Part shown: piece by piece, positions 1 to 6,430 of the stretch
How positions within the stretch are numbered: the stretch's first letter is position 1
Layout of the letters: each line of letters begins with the position of its first letter
NCBI GenBank assembly: GCA_034005175.1
Contig: JAVEVF010000085.1
Span: 1-8,217 of the forward strand
DNA length: 8,217 nucleotides
Direction of reading: 5' to 3'
DNA from: JAVEVF01 sp034005175
GTDB lineage: Bacteria > Actinomycetota > Coriobacteriia > Anaerosomatales > SLCP01
Notes under the pieces: model-generated
What the model saw: only the letters and a program-made list of their open reading frames with translations
Told to the model about the DNA's origin: nothing
Database searches by the model: none
Program-made: the position numbers and the translations under genes

Positions 1-175
1 TGTCGTCTTGCACCTTGTGGCACCCGTTGGCGCAGAACCAGTAGGTGGACGTCACCCCCAAGGCCACCACCACGACGGCGGCGAGCACGAGCACCACGGC
101 GCCTGTCCACACGATGTAGCGCGGGCGCCTTGTGGGGTCCGTGTATCCAGAGAAGAAACCCTTCATCTTCGGCAT
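1..175 (-). CDS. NapC/NrfH-like membrane-anchored cytochrome c, N-terminal fragment
   Basis: Partial gene cut by the left window edge; 58 codons are visible. The protein starts MPKMKGFF, has a short basic cytoplasmic tail (about residues 1-20, ending TRRPRY), one hydrophobic helix (about 21-45), and immediately after it the haem motif CANGCH followed by KVQDD. A single N-terminal anchor followed directly by a haem site is the architecture of the NapC/NirT/NrfH family, which oxidises membrane quinol and passes electrons to periplasmic or extracytoplasmic partners. The cysteines are three residues apart (CX3CH), not the usual two. The ATG at 175 is preferred; an in-frame ATG at 166 is possible, and upstream there is only a weak GGGA-like ribosome site. 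It lies 70 bases after the secreted 15-haem cytochrome, same strand, so it is probably the next operon member. Family assignment rests on a short fragment and could instead be another membrane-anchored multihaem cytochrome. Confidence 0.7.
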   Translation of the reverse strand, partial: MPKMKGFFSGYTDPTRRPRYIVWTGAVVLVLAAVVVVALGVTSTYWFCANGCHKVQDD

Positions 176-245
176 GCTGAGAAATCCCGTCCCCTCTGTG
201 TCGCCACGTCTCCGTGTCTGCAGTGAATAGTACCGTTCAACAGGT

Positions 246-2525
246 TCACGTGCCGTCTCGCATAGTGATGAATCCCACTCGCGATGCGAGTTCGCGATTG
301 CCCGACCAGTCCTCAGACCAAAACTCCAGTGTATGAACCTCCGGCTCGTCTACCGGCGCAAGAACCACAATCTCAGTGCCGTCCCAGATCTCAACCGGCC
401 CGCCATCTAGGCTATAGAACGTATAGCGCACGCCGGAGCTGCCTTCATCTGCGGGGAACAAGGTGATCGTAGCTGTCCCCTCGTAGGACGTCTGGACGTC
501 CGAGAGGGTCTGTGGTGGCGTGATGTCCTCTTCTATCGTGAAGGTAACGGTGTTTGTTGGTCGTTCCACTATGCCTGCCGCAGTCACAGACCAGTACTCA
601 AGCGTATGTTCGCCAGCTCCGAACACCATCGTGGCCGGCCCTGCCATGATTCGGCCACCATCGACTCGGCGATACGTCGTTCCCTCGGCTTGCTCGCCAT
701 CGATCGTGAGCGTGAACTGGATGTATGCAGGCCCGAGATAGAACCCCTGAGCGTCTGATGTCGTTATCGGGAGCGTCGCCTCGCCTGAGGACTGCCTGCC
801 CATCACGGTGTACCCAGGCGTCACCGTATGACAGTTCAAACAGAAACCCGCCTGCAGGCTGTTGCCTGCCCCGTGGCAGCTCTTGCAGTACTGACTAGCG
901 AGCGAGCCCGTGGCGTAAGGGTTGTGTTCGGCTAGCGCGCCTTCGTGATAGGTGGCATGGCAACCGGACTGCACACAGCCGCTCTTGGGATCAAAGCCAT
1001 CCCACTCACCAGGATGACACGTCGCACACTCGTTGTTGTGAGCGACCACGAGATCGTTGCTGTGACAACCCATGCCACAGTCCACCTGCGCGACCTGCCA
1101 CGCAGGCCTGTTCCGCCCATTGTGCCTGACCGTGAAGAAGTCCATCGGGCCCTTGGAGGACAGTGCAATCGTGTGCTCGACGTCTGAATGCGGGTTGGGA
1201 CCATGGCATGACGCACAGTTCATGGTGGGTACGGTATCGGGCCGATGGCAGGTCTCACAGCCGCCGACGCCCGCATGGAGGTCGATAGCATCGCCTTCGG
1301 TGTGGCACGCGAGACATGCCGAGTACTCCTCAGGCACCTCGTGCAACAGCGAGTGGCAGTTGAGACACAGCGCATGCGATGGCTCGTCGGTAGCCTCGGC
1401 AGGCTCGGGCTCATACTGCGTCACGAGGAAGGCTCGCGAGTCGCTCTCATGCGGAAAGACCGTGAACTGCGGATTGCCCGTGGACTCATCACCGGCATCG
1501 GGCGAGTACGCGCTCGCGGTGAACGTCTGATCCTCGCTGAGCACAGGGTTCGTCCCTCGCTCCGAAGGCCCTACCGTACGCGCGTCTTCATGACACTGCT
1601 GGCATAGCGGGCCTCGGCCTTCCTGTAGTTCACTGCGAGAACCGGGGCCTTCTTCACCTTCCGGAACGACGTAGCCGGTGTTGCTGCCACCGAGCCGTCC
1701 CATGATCGTTGCGGTGGAGTCAGTCCCCCCGACCACCGGCAGATTGTCGTAGGAGTACTCGTCAGCACCCTCTCCCTTGACGGCCATCACCGGGTGGTCT
1801 TGGACCATCCCCGTGGCCTCAGAAGCGTGTTGCTCGGCACGACCTCGGTGACATGACGCGCACCAACCTGCACCGTAGACAGCCACTGTCGCGTCCGCGC
1901 TCGCAGGTTGCTGCCTGAGCAGGCGGTTCGTGGAGATCAGCGAAGCTGCCTCGCTTGCGCCGTCGGAGCGCAGGCGGTCGCCGACAAACGGCTCAACCGT
2001 CTGGCCGTCGTGTGGCGAGTGACAGTCACTGCAGGTGAGCGTGTTGCCCGGACCGGAGAAGCTGCCGGTAGCGGAGCCGCCGTCCGGGCTGCCACCGGGA
2101 ATCGTACTCGTCGAGTTGATGCTGTGAGTGGCCGCGGGATCAAGCCCGGTCCGCGCCTTGATGATGCCGTAGACACCCGCGCCTCCGGTCCCATCGTGGC
2201 ACGACTCGCAAGTATCCTTCACCGTGGGTGCAGGCAACAACATCGTGCTGCCTTCAGGCGCAGCGTGCACGGAGTGGCACGTCTTACACTTGGTGGTGCC
2301 CGCCGTATACGCACCGTGCGGGCCCTTGTGCGTGGAGGGTGTCGCGATGGTTCCCGTGGCTTCGTCGGACTCTCGACCGTGACAGTCGACACACTGTGTC
2401 CGAGAGGGATCAGTTGAAGAGTCGGGGGCAAGACTCGGGTAGCCGAAAGCAGCAGCTGCGCTCACGAGTAGCGCTGCCACTGCAAGCATGCTTATCGTAC
2501 CGGCTCTCGCCAGCCTCATCGGCAC
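246..2525 (-). CDS. Secreted 15-haem cytochrome c with two C-terminal beta-sandwich-like domains
   Basis: The 759-residue product has a basic start, a hydrophobic signal peptide (about residues 4-27, likely cut after the AAAAFG region) and then 15 c-haem motifs at Cys45, 80, 106, 165, 222, 308, 387, 404, 423, 437, 483, 500, 517, 547 and 562. Thirteen are CXXCH; Cys483 is CX3CH (CGMGCH) and Cys517 is CX4CH (CVQSGCH). Seventeen further histidines lie in the haem region, enough for bis-histidine ligation of every haem. Haem spacing is irregular, with long loops between Cys110 and 387 and dense packing after it. Residues about 585-665 and 668-757 carry two copies of a haem-free beta-rich domain with the signature DGG...HTLE(Y/F)WS...G(I/N), resembling OmpL47-type or Ig-like surface domains. 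No second membrane helix, LPXTG motif or S-layer domain is visible. Inferred role: extracytoplasmic electron carrier or terminal reductase. No specific family recognised. Confidence 0.9.
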   Translation of the reverse strand: MPMRLARAGTISMLAVAALLVSAAAAFGYPSLAPDSSTDPSRTQCVDCHGRESDEATGTIATPSTHKGPHGAYTAGTTKCKTCHSVHAAPEGSTMLLPAPTVKDTCESCHDGTGGAGVYGIIKARTGLDPAATHSINSTSTIPGGSPDGGSATGSFSGPGNTLTCSDCHSPHDGQTVEPFVGDRLRSDGASEAASLISTNRLLRQQPASADATVAVYGAGWCASCHRGRAEQHASEATGMVQDHPVMAVKGEGADEYSYDNLPVVGGTDSTATIMGRLGGSNTGYVVPEGEEGPGSRSELQEGRGPLCQQCHEDARTVGPSERGTNPVLSEDQTFTASAYSPDAGDESTGNPQFTVFPHESDSRAFLVTQYEPEPAEATDEPSHALCLNCHSLLHEVPEEYSACLACHTEGDAIDLHAGVGGCETCHRPDTVPTMNCASCHGPNPHSDVEHTIALSSKGPMDFFTVRHNGRNRPAWQVAQVDCGMGCHSNDLVVAHNNECATCHPGEWDGFDPKSGCVQSGCHATYHEGALAEHNPYATGSLASQYCKSCHGAGNSLQAGFCLNCHTVTPGYTVMGRQSSGEATLPITTSDAQGFYLGPAYIQFTLTIDGEQAEGTTYRRVDGGRIMAGPATMVFGAGEHTLEYWSVTAAGIVERPTNTVTFTIEEDITPPQTLSDVQTSYEGTATITLFPADEGSSGVRYTFYSLDGGPVEIWDGTEIVVLAPVDEPEVHTLEFWSEDWSGNRELASRVGFITMRDGT

Positions 2526-2534
2526 CCGATCTCC
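2526..2534 (-). promoter_or_regulatory. Ribosome binding site of the secreted 15-haem cytochrome
   Basis: On the minus strand GGAG (2531-2534) lies 5 bases before a GTG codon (2525) and 11 bases before an in-frame ATG (2519). GTG at 2525 is chosen because of the closer spacing. Starting at the ATG would remove only two residues and leave the signal peptide intact. Confidence 0.45.
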
Positions 2535-2613
2535 GCTCCCTCGTACCGGAGACCCAACTGATCACACACCCGGCAATCATCACCTATTCTCGCACGACTG
2601 CGCTCCGCTCTCA

Positions 2614-2642
2614 ATCATACCCTGGAATGACTCTGATGTGGA
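2614..2642 (-). promoter_or_regulatory. Candidate sigma-70-type promoter inside the operon
   Basis: In the 142-base gap between the second NHL gene and the secreted cytochrome, the minus strand reads TCCACA, then 17 bases, then TATGAT. The -10 box matches the consensus at 5 of 6 positions, the -35 at 4 of 6, and the spacing is optimal. It would give a leader of about 80 bases before the GTG at 2525. This is the longest intergenic gap in the window and the only one where a plausible promoter was seen. Matches of this quality arise by chance, so it remains a candidate. Confidence 0.3.
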
Positions 2643-2667
2643 GGTCTGTTAGGTCCCGCTGCGCTGG

Positions 2668-3723
2668 TCAGCGCTTTATGCGCAAGACCTGAACACGGTT
2701 GTTCTCCTTGTCAGCTACAACGAGGAGGTCGCCTTCGCCATCAAGCCCGTTGGGGAAACTCATCTGTGCGGGGCCCGTACCACGCTGGCCGAGTGGCCTG
2801 ATGACCTTGCCTGATCGGTCAAGCAGCACGATCGTGAAATCGAATGTGTCGACGACGGCGATCGTGTCGTCATCGAGGACCGCCACTCCCCTCGGCAGGC
2901 CGAACGCATATCGTGTTCCGCCCTGTGCTCCGGTCTCCCATTGAAAGACGCCGTCAAGCGAGAACGCCTGGACGCGGCTGTTGTTGGAGTCCGCGACGAT
3001 CACGGTGGAGTCAGACATCACATCTATGCCATTGGGACGGTCGAACTCCCCTGGGCCGGTGCCCGGCCGCCCGAACTGGCGCACGAACTCGCCGTCCTTC
3101 GTAAAGACCACAACCTGGTAGCTGTCGAGCGCGTACACGAGGTCTCCCCACACAGCAACATCTGTGACCGCTATGCCGGTCCCGTCCTGGCCGGATGTCC
3201 CTGCGCCCACCACCTGGTCGGGCTCGGGAAACCTGCGCAAGAACTTCCCGTTGGCGTCGAATACCTGGATCTGATCGTTGCGAAAGTCGGCCAGATACAC
3301 ATCCCCGTTATCATCCGTGGTGATTCCGAGAGGCGAGTTCATGAGCCCTTCTTGCCAGGTCGCCTCAAACCCCGAGAGCGGCTTGGTGAGCCCGAATCCG
3401 CCGAACTCGAACAAGAAGCGGCCGCTCGGTGAGAACACGGCGATGCGGTTGTTCTCCGTGTCCGAGACGTAGATGCGGCCGTTCTGGCCAAGAGCCACAC
3501 CCATCGGGCGCACGAAGTCGGGCTGCTCACCTCCGCCCGGGCCCTTGATGACAACTACCGGCTCGAGCCCCGCAACCACGTCGCCACCACGCACGACGTA
3601 GTCGTTCATGCGCGCGAGGTAGACCACCAGAAAGGTGACGAGCCCCACAAGCGTGACGAGCAACACCACGACGATGGCAAGGAAACCACGTCGCGAGGTA
3701 CGCGTAACAGAGTCATCATTCAT
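2668..3723 (-). CDS. Membrane-anchored NHL-repeat beta-propeller protein (second copy)
   Basis: The 351-residue product has a short N-terminal tail with TSRRG, one membrane helix (about residues 14-36) and an outside propeller domain. About six NHL-type blades can be seen: residues ~70-98 (P.GVA..GRIYVSDTENNRIAVF), ~128-156, ~186-208 (degenerate), ~226-254, ~274-301 and ~321-347 (ending ADKENNRVQVL). Arginines before the helix suggest an N-in orientation, so the propeller faces the cell exterior. There is no haem motif and no obvious catalytic residue set; NHL propellers usually act in protein binding or as scaffolds. It is clearly paralogous to the NHL protein at 5354-6430: both share TSRRG before the helix, VVRGG just after it, and the insertion FGGFG...P..GFEA.W..G..N.PLG between blades 1 and 2. 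It sits between the two 15-haem cytochromes, 46 bases after the first. Inferred role: scaffold or assembly partner of the cytochromes. Confidence 0.9.
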   Translation of the reverse strand: MNDDSVTRTSRRGFLAIVVVLLVTLVGLVTFLVVYLARMNDYVVRGGDVVAGLEPVVVIKGPGGGEQPDFVRPMGVALGQNGRIYVSDTENNRIAVFSPSGRFLFEFGGFGLTKPLSGFEATWQEGLMNSPLGITTDDNGDVYLADFRNDQIQVFDANGKFLRRFPEPDQVVGAGTSGQDGTGIAVTDVAVWGDLVYALDSYQVVVFTKDGEFVRQFGRPGTGPGEFDRPNGIDVMSDSTVIVADSNNSRVQAFSLDGVFQWETGAQGGTRYAFGLPRGVAVLDDDTIAVVDTFDFTIVLLDRSGKVIRPLGQRGTGPAQMSFPNGLDGEGDLLVVADKENNRVQVLRIKR

Positions 3724-3769
3724 GAATGGAGTTCCCGCTCATCACAAGAAACCAGCCGTTCGTCGCGGC

Positions 3770-5287
3770 CTAGAAGTCGATGCCCACCGTGCTGTGACAC
3801 TGCAAGCACCGTCCGTCGAAGGGCCACGGGAAGAACTGCACCATCATTGGAAACTCCGTGCCGTGCGGTCCGTGACATGTGGACGTGCACGTGAGCGGCG
3901 CATCGGCACGGATGTCGTAGAACTGCGGCCGCACCGGATGCTGATTGCCATGCGACTCTACCCAACCGTGGCACTGCAGGCAGACATCAGGATTCTGCTC
4001 GCGCAGGATGGGCTTGAAGGCAGACCCGTGCGGCGTGTGGCACCTGATGCAGAGCAGGCCTTTGTGGCTTGATGACTGGTAGCTGACCTTCAGCGCGCCC
4101 TTGTGGCACTGGTAGCAGATCTCGTTGTCACGTGCGGAAAGAAGGGCGTCGAAATCGGTCGCATGCGGATTATGGCAGCCCGAGCAGTCCAGGAACGGAG
4201 AGTACACCGGGTGGATGCTCACCTGACTGAAGTCGTTCTCGATGCCGGGATGGCAGTCGTAGCACACATCGGGCTCGGCCGAGATGAGGAGCGGCTTATA
4301 GTCCGACCCATGCGGCTCATGACAGCCCGTGCAGTTGTCGTACTCAAAAGGCTGGTGTTGAACGGTCTTGTTGCTGAGCCGTGCGACCGAGGGATGGCAC
4401 GTGAAGCACAGGTCTCTCTGGCGTTGCGTCAGCAGCCCGCTCCACTCCGAGGCATGTGGCGTGTGACAGCTCGTGCAGTAGAACTGTTCGACGGGCTGGT
4501 GCAGCTGCGCACGTGACATCTCGGCGCCGAGCGAGCCATGGCACGAGATACACAACAGCTCGGGGCTTCTGGCAAGCAAGCCTCGGTACTCAGATGCATG
4601 AGGGTTGTGACAGTCGGTACAAGCACCTTTGCTGAAAGGGTCATGCTGGTGCGCGAGGGATAACTCGCTGCCGATGCTGCCGTGACACGTCCAACACAGA
4701 TCCTCAAGCGGCGCGACAAGGCTGGGCTTTCCTATGTCCTCTGTCACTTCGCGTGAGATGACTACCGCAGTCACGCCGTCGATGACCTCGGTCTCGCCCG
4801 TCATGTGCGAGAACAGCCACGAGATAGGCAGCCATCTCATCAGCGTGGTGGTGCGGTGCGCCAAACCACTGGTCTTCGCCCAGATGGTGCGCTCCAACTC
4901 CCGGGCGTGCGGGGTATGGCACGCCGTGCAGCTCTCCAACTCAAAGGGATTGTGCACGACGTCCTCGCGGAGCTGTGGGATGAGGTCCGAATGGCACTGG
5001 AGACACTCGAGATTGCGCGCGACCGACCGCACCTGCTCAGGACCCCTGCCGAGAAACAGGCTCACCGTGCTTATCACCCAGCACAGTAACAGCAACAGGA
5101 GGAGCAGGGCGCCGATGATGACCCAGCGACCCCGAGTGTGCTTCTCTTCCTGTGCAGCCGGGACTTCTTCGGTGTCGAAGTCGCCCTCGTAGGTGTCTTC
5201 TTGCGCCAACAGCCCTCCCCGACGCCTCAGCTTCCCCTCGTCAACCACTGCGACGCAATACACACGCGTCCGCCAATAGTCTAGCAC
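3770..5287 (-). CDS. Membrane-anchored 15-haem cytochrome c made of doubled-CXXCH repeats
   Basis: Longest form is 505 residues, numbered here from the GTG at 5287. An acidic cytoplasmic tail leads to one membrane helix (about 55-80, Leu-rich) and an outside domain with 15 haem motifs at Cys95, 120, 198, 223, 246, 271, 294, 319, 342, 368, 391, 413, 436, 467 and 494. All are CXXCH except Cys467, which is CX3CH (CTSTCH). Fourteen haems form seven pairs of the doubled-CXXCH type (second motif CXXCHxPH[AG][ST]); each pair brings two extra histidines suited to bis-His ligation. The last haem is unpaired. A haem-free insert of about 55 residues, rich in Trp and hydrophobics, separates pair 1 from pair 2. 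The true start is uncertain: GTG 5287 lacks a ribosome site, whereas TTG 5209 (residue 27) follows GGGGAGGG and may be correct. It lies 66 bases after an NHL gene. Inferred role: tethered electron conduit in the cell envelope. Confidence 0.9.
   Translation of the reverse strand: MLDYWRTRVYCVAVVDEGKLRRRGGLLAQEDTYEGDFDTEEVPAAQEEKHTRGRWVIIGALLLLLLLLCWVISTVSLFLGRGPEQVRSVARNLECLQCHSDLIPQLREDVVHNPFELESCTACHTPHARELERTIWAKTSGLAHRTTTLMRWLPISWLFSHMTGETEVIDGVTAVVISREVTEDIGKPSLVAPLEDLCWTCHGSIGSELSLAHQHDPFSKGACTDCHNPHASEYRGLLARSPELLCISCHGSLGAEMSRAQLHQPVEQFYCTSCHTPHASEWSGLLTQRQRDLCFTCHPSVARLSNKTVQHQPFEYDNCTGCHEPHGSDYKPLLISAEPDVCYDCHPGIENDFSQVSIHPVYSPFLDCSGCHNPHATDFDALLSARDNEICYQCHKGALKVSYQSSSHKGLLCIRCHTPHGSAFKPILREQNPDVCLQCHGWVESHGNQHPVRPQFYDIRADAPLTCTSTCHGPHGTEFPMMVQFFPWPFDGRCLQCHSTVGIDF
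3848..4696 (-). repeat. Protein-level tandem array of doubled-CXXCH haem repeats, ~48-residue period
   Basis: Six haem pairs of the membrane-anchored cytochrome begin at Cys198, 246, 294, 342, 391 and 436, giving steps of 48, 48, 48, 49 and 45 residues (about 144 bases). Each unit runs CXXCH, about 13-20 residues, a spacer His (mostly in HxP), then CXXCHxPH[AG][ST][ED] with an aromatic residue and usually LL. A seventh pair (Cys95/120) lies upstream, displaced by a 55-residue insert. The DNA copies have diverged, so this is an old protein repeat and not a recent DNA duplication. Confidence 0.8.
5213..5220 (-). promoter_or_regulatory. Strong Shine-Dalgarno-like GGGGAGGG favouring the TTG start at 5209
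   Basis: On the minus strand GGGGAGGG is followed by CTG and then TTG at 5209 in the cytochrome frame. No comparable site precedes the upstream in-frame GTG codons (5287, 5263, 5248). Spacing from GGAGG to TTG is a little short at 4 bases. Use of this site gives a 479-residue protein with the same membrane helix and all haems. Confidence 0.4.
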
Positions 5288-5353
5288 TCAGATTCACAAG
5301 CAAGCCAGGTGGGGGTGGGGCCGAACGCGCGGGTTTGCACAGGCGAATGGCCG

Positions 5354-6430
5354 TTAGCGAGCGATCTCCACCACCTGTACACGGTCATTGCCCGTGTCGG
5401 AGATGAGGAGCTTGCTGCCAAGAGCATCGATATGCGTGGCACCGAGCATCTCACCCGGCGCCGAGCCATGCTGCCCATACCGGCTCAAGAACCGGCCCTC
5501 GGCAGTGAACAACACGACCGAGCCATCACCGCTGTCTAACACCGCGAGCGAGCCGTCCTTCAGCAGGGCGACGTCTGAGGGGTCAGCGAACTCATAGCGC
5601 ATGAGGGGAGCAACGCCGTCCTGCGCGCCATCTTCTTGTGTGCTGCCTATGGTCCAGAGCCGCTCGCCATCGGCTGTAACGGCGTGAACGCGCCGCGTGC
5701 CGGAGTCCACGATGAACACCCGGCCATCTGCAGCGGTGATACCGGTGATGTCGTCGAACTCAAACGCGTCTTCCCCCTTCGGGCCGAGCAAGCCCAAGAA
5801 GTCGCCCTCAACGGTGTACGCCACGATGCGGTGGGCGTCCGCCCCGAAGACTCGGCCACCGCCGACCGCCACATCACGCACGGCGATGTCCGATGCGCTA
5901 TCCGCCGCTGCTTCTCCCTCGGCCTCGCGTTCAGGATCAGGGAACCGCGCGATGAACGTAGTGTCGGCGCCAAACATCTGTATCTGCGCATTCTCGCTAT
6001 CTGCGACATAGATGTGCCCGGCATCATCCACATCCACGCCAAGCGGCACATTGAAACGACCCGGCTCCCAGCTCGCCTCAAAGCCCCGGGCCGGCCGCGA
6101 TGTGCCGAACCCACCGAACTCGGTCTCGTAGCGCCCATTTGAGCGGAATAGCACGATTCGATGGTTGCCGGGGTCTGCTACAACGATCATGCCCCCCGGA
6201 GTGAAGGCCGCTCCGGCAGGCCGCATGATCTCAGGATACTGCCCGCGACCTGACCCTCCGATGGCAAGCAGCGGGCGGATGCCGACCGCCACCTCACCCC
6301 CTCGGACCACCATGCCCTTGGGTGAGAGCTGCCATGCGAGGGCTGCGAGCGCGCACACGAGCGCCGCTGCGAGGACGGCGTTGATCGCGGCCAGCCCGCG
6401 GCGTGAAGTGAGCGTCTCGTACATCCTCAT
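5354..6430 (-). CDS. Membrane-anchored NHL-repeat beta-propeller protein (first copy)
   Basis: The 358-residue product starts MRMYETLTSRRG, has one membrane helix (about residues 12-33) and an outside domain of NHL-like blades at about 70-96, 128-153, 183-206, 226-252, 281-308 and 327-353 (last blade ISDTGNDRVQVVEI). It shares TSRRG, the juxtamembrane VVRGG.V..GI.P segment and the FGGFG..(R/K)P..GFEA.W..G..N.PLG insertion with the NHL protein at 2668-3723, so the two are paralogs. No haem motif or enzyme signature is visible; a binding or scaffolding role outside the membrane is inferred. The ATG overlaps the stop of the preceding TPR gene as ATGA (6427-6430), indicating translational coupling, and GGGAG lies 7 bases upstream, which fixes the start well. 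It is followed after 66 bases by the membrane-anchored 15-haem cytochrome, so the pair may work together. Confidence 0.9.
   Translation of the reverse strand: MRMYETLTSRRGLAAINAVLAAALVCALAALAWQLSPKGMVVRGGEVAVGIRPLLAIGGSGRGQYPEIMRPAGAAFTPGGMIVVADPGNHRIVLFRSNGRYETEFGGFGTSRPARGFEASWEPGRFNVPLGVDVDDAGHIYVADSENAQIQMFGADTTFIARFPDPEREAEGEAAADSASDIAVRDVAVGGGRVFGADAHRIVAYTVEGDFLGLLGPKGEDAFEFDDITGITAADGRVFIVDSGTRRVHAVTADGERLWTIGSTQEDGAQDGVAPLMRYEFADPSDVALLKDGSLAVLDSGDGSVVLFTAEGRFLSRYGQHGSAPGEMLGATHIDALGSKLLISDTGNDRVQVVEIAR

Noticed and set aside
176..245. TACTAT-like -10 box in the gap before the NapC/NrfH-like gene
   Set aside because: Only 4 of 6 matches and no acceptable -35 box at 16-18 bases.
2661..2674. 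Inverted repeat GCGCTG-AC-CAGCGC at the end of the second NHL gene as a terminator
   Set aside because: Short stem, two-base loop, overlaps the stop codon and is not followed by a T-run on the coding strand.
945..3432. Plus-strand open frames such as 1072-1530, 1908-2417 and 2941-3432
   Set aside because: They lie antisense to clear cytochrome and NHL genes, have low-complexity Arg/Ser/Ala-rich translations with no motif, and are expected in GC-rich DNA.
840..5010. Recurrent short words (tggcac, tgacag, gtggca) on the plus strand resembling a dispersed DNA repeat or CRISPR-like array
   Set aside because: They coincide with the reverse complement of Cys-His codons of the haem motifs; there are no identical repeats of useful length with spacers.
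5293..5299. TTGTGAA half of a Rex operator on the minus strand, just upstream of the anchored cytochrome
   Set aside because: The second half-site is absent at the required spacing, and a given 7-base word is expected about once by chance in a window of this size on both strands.
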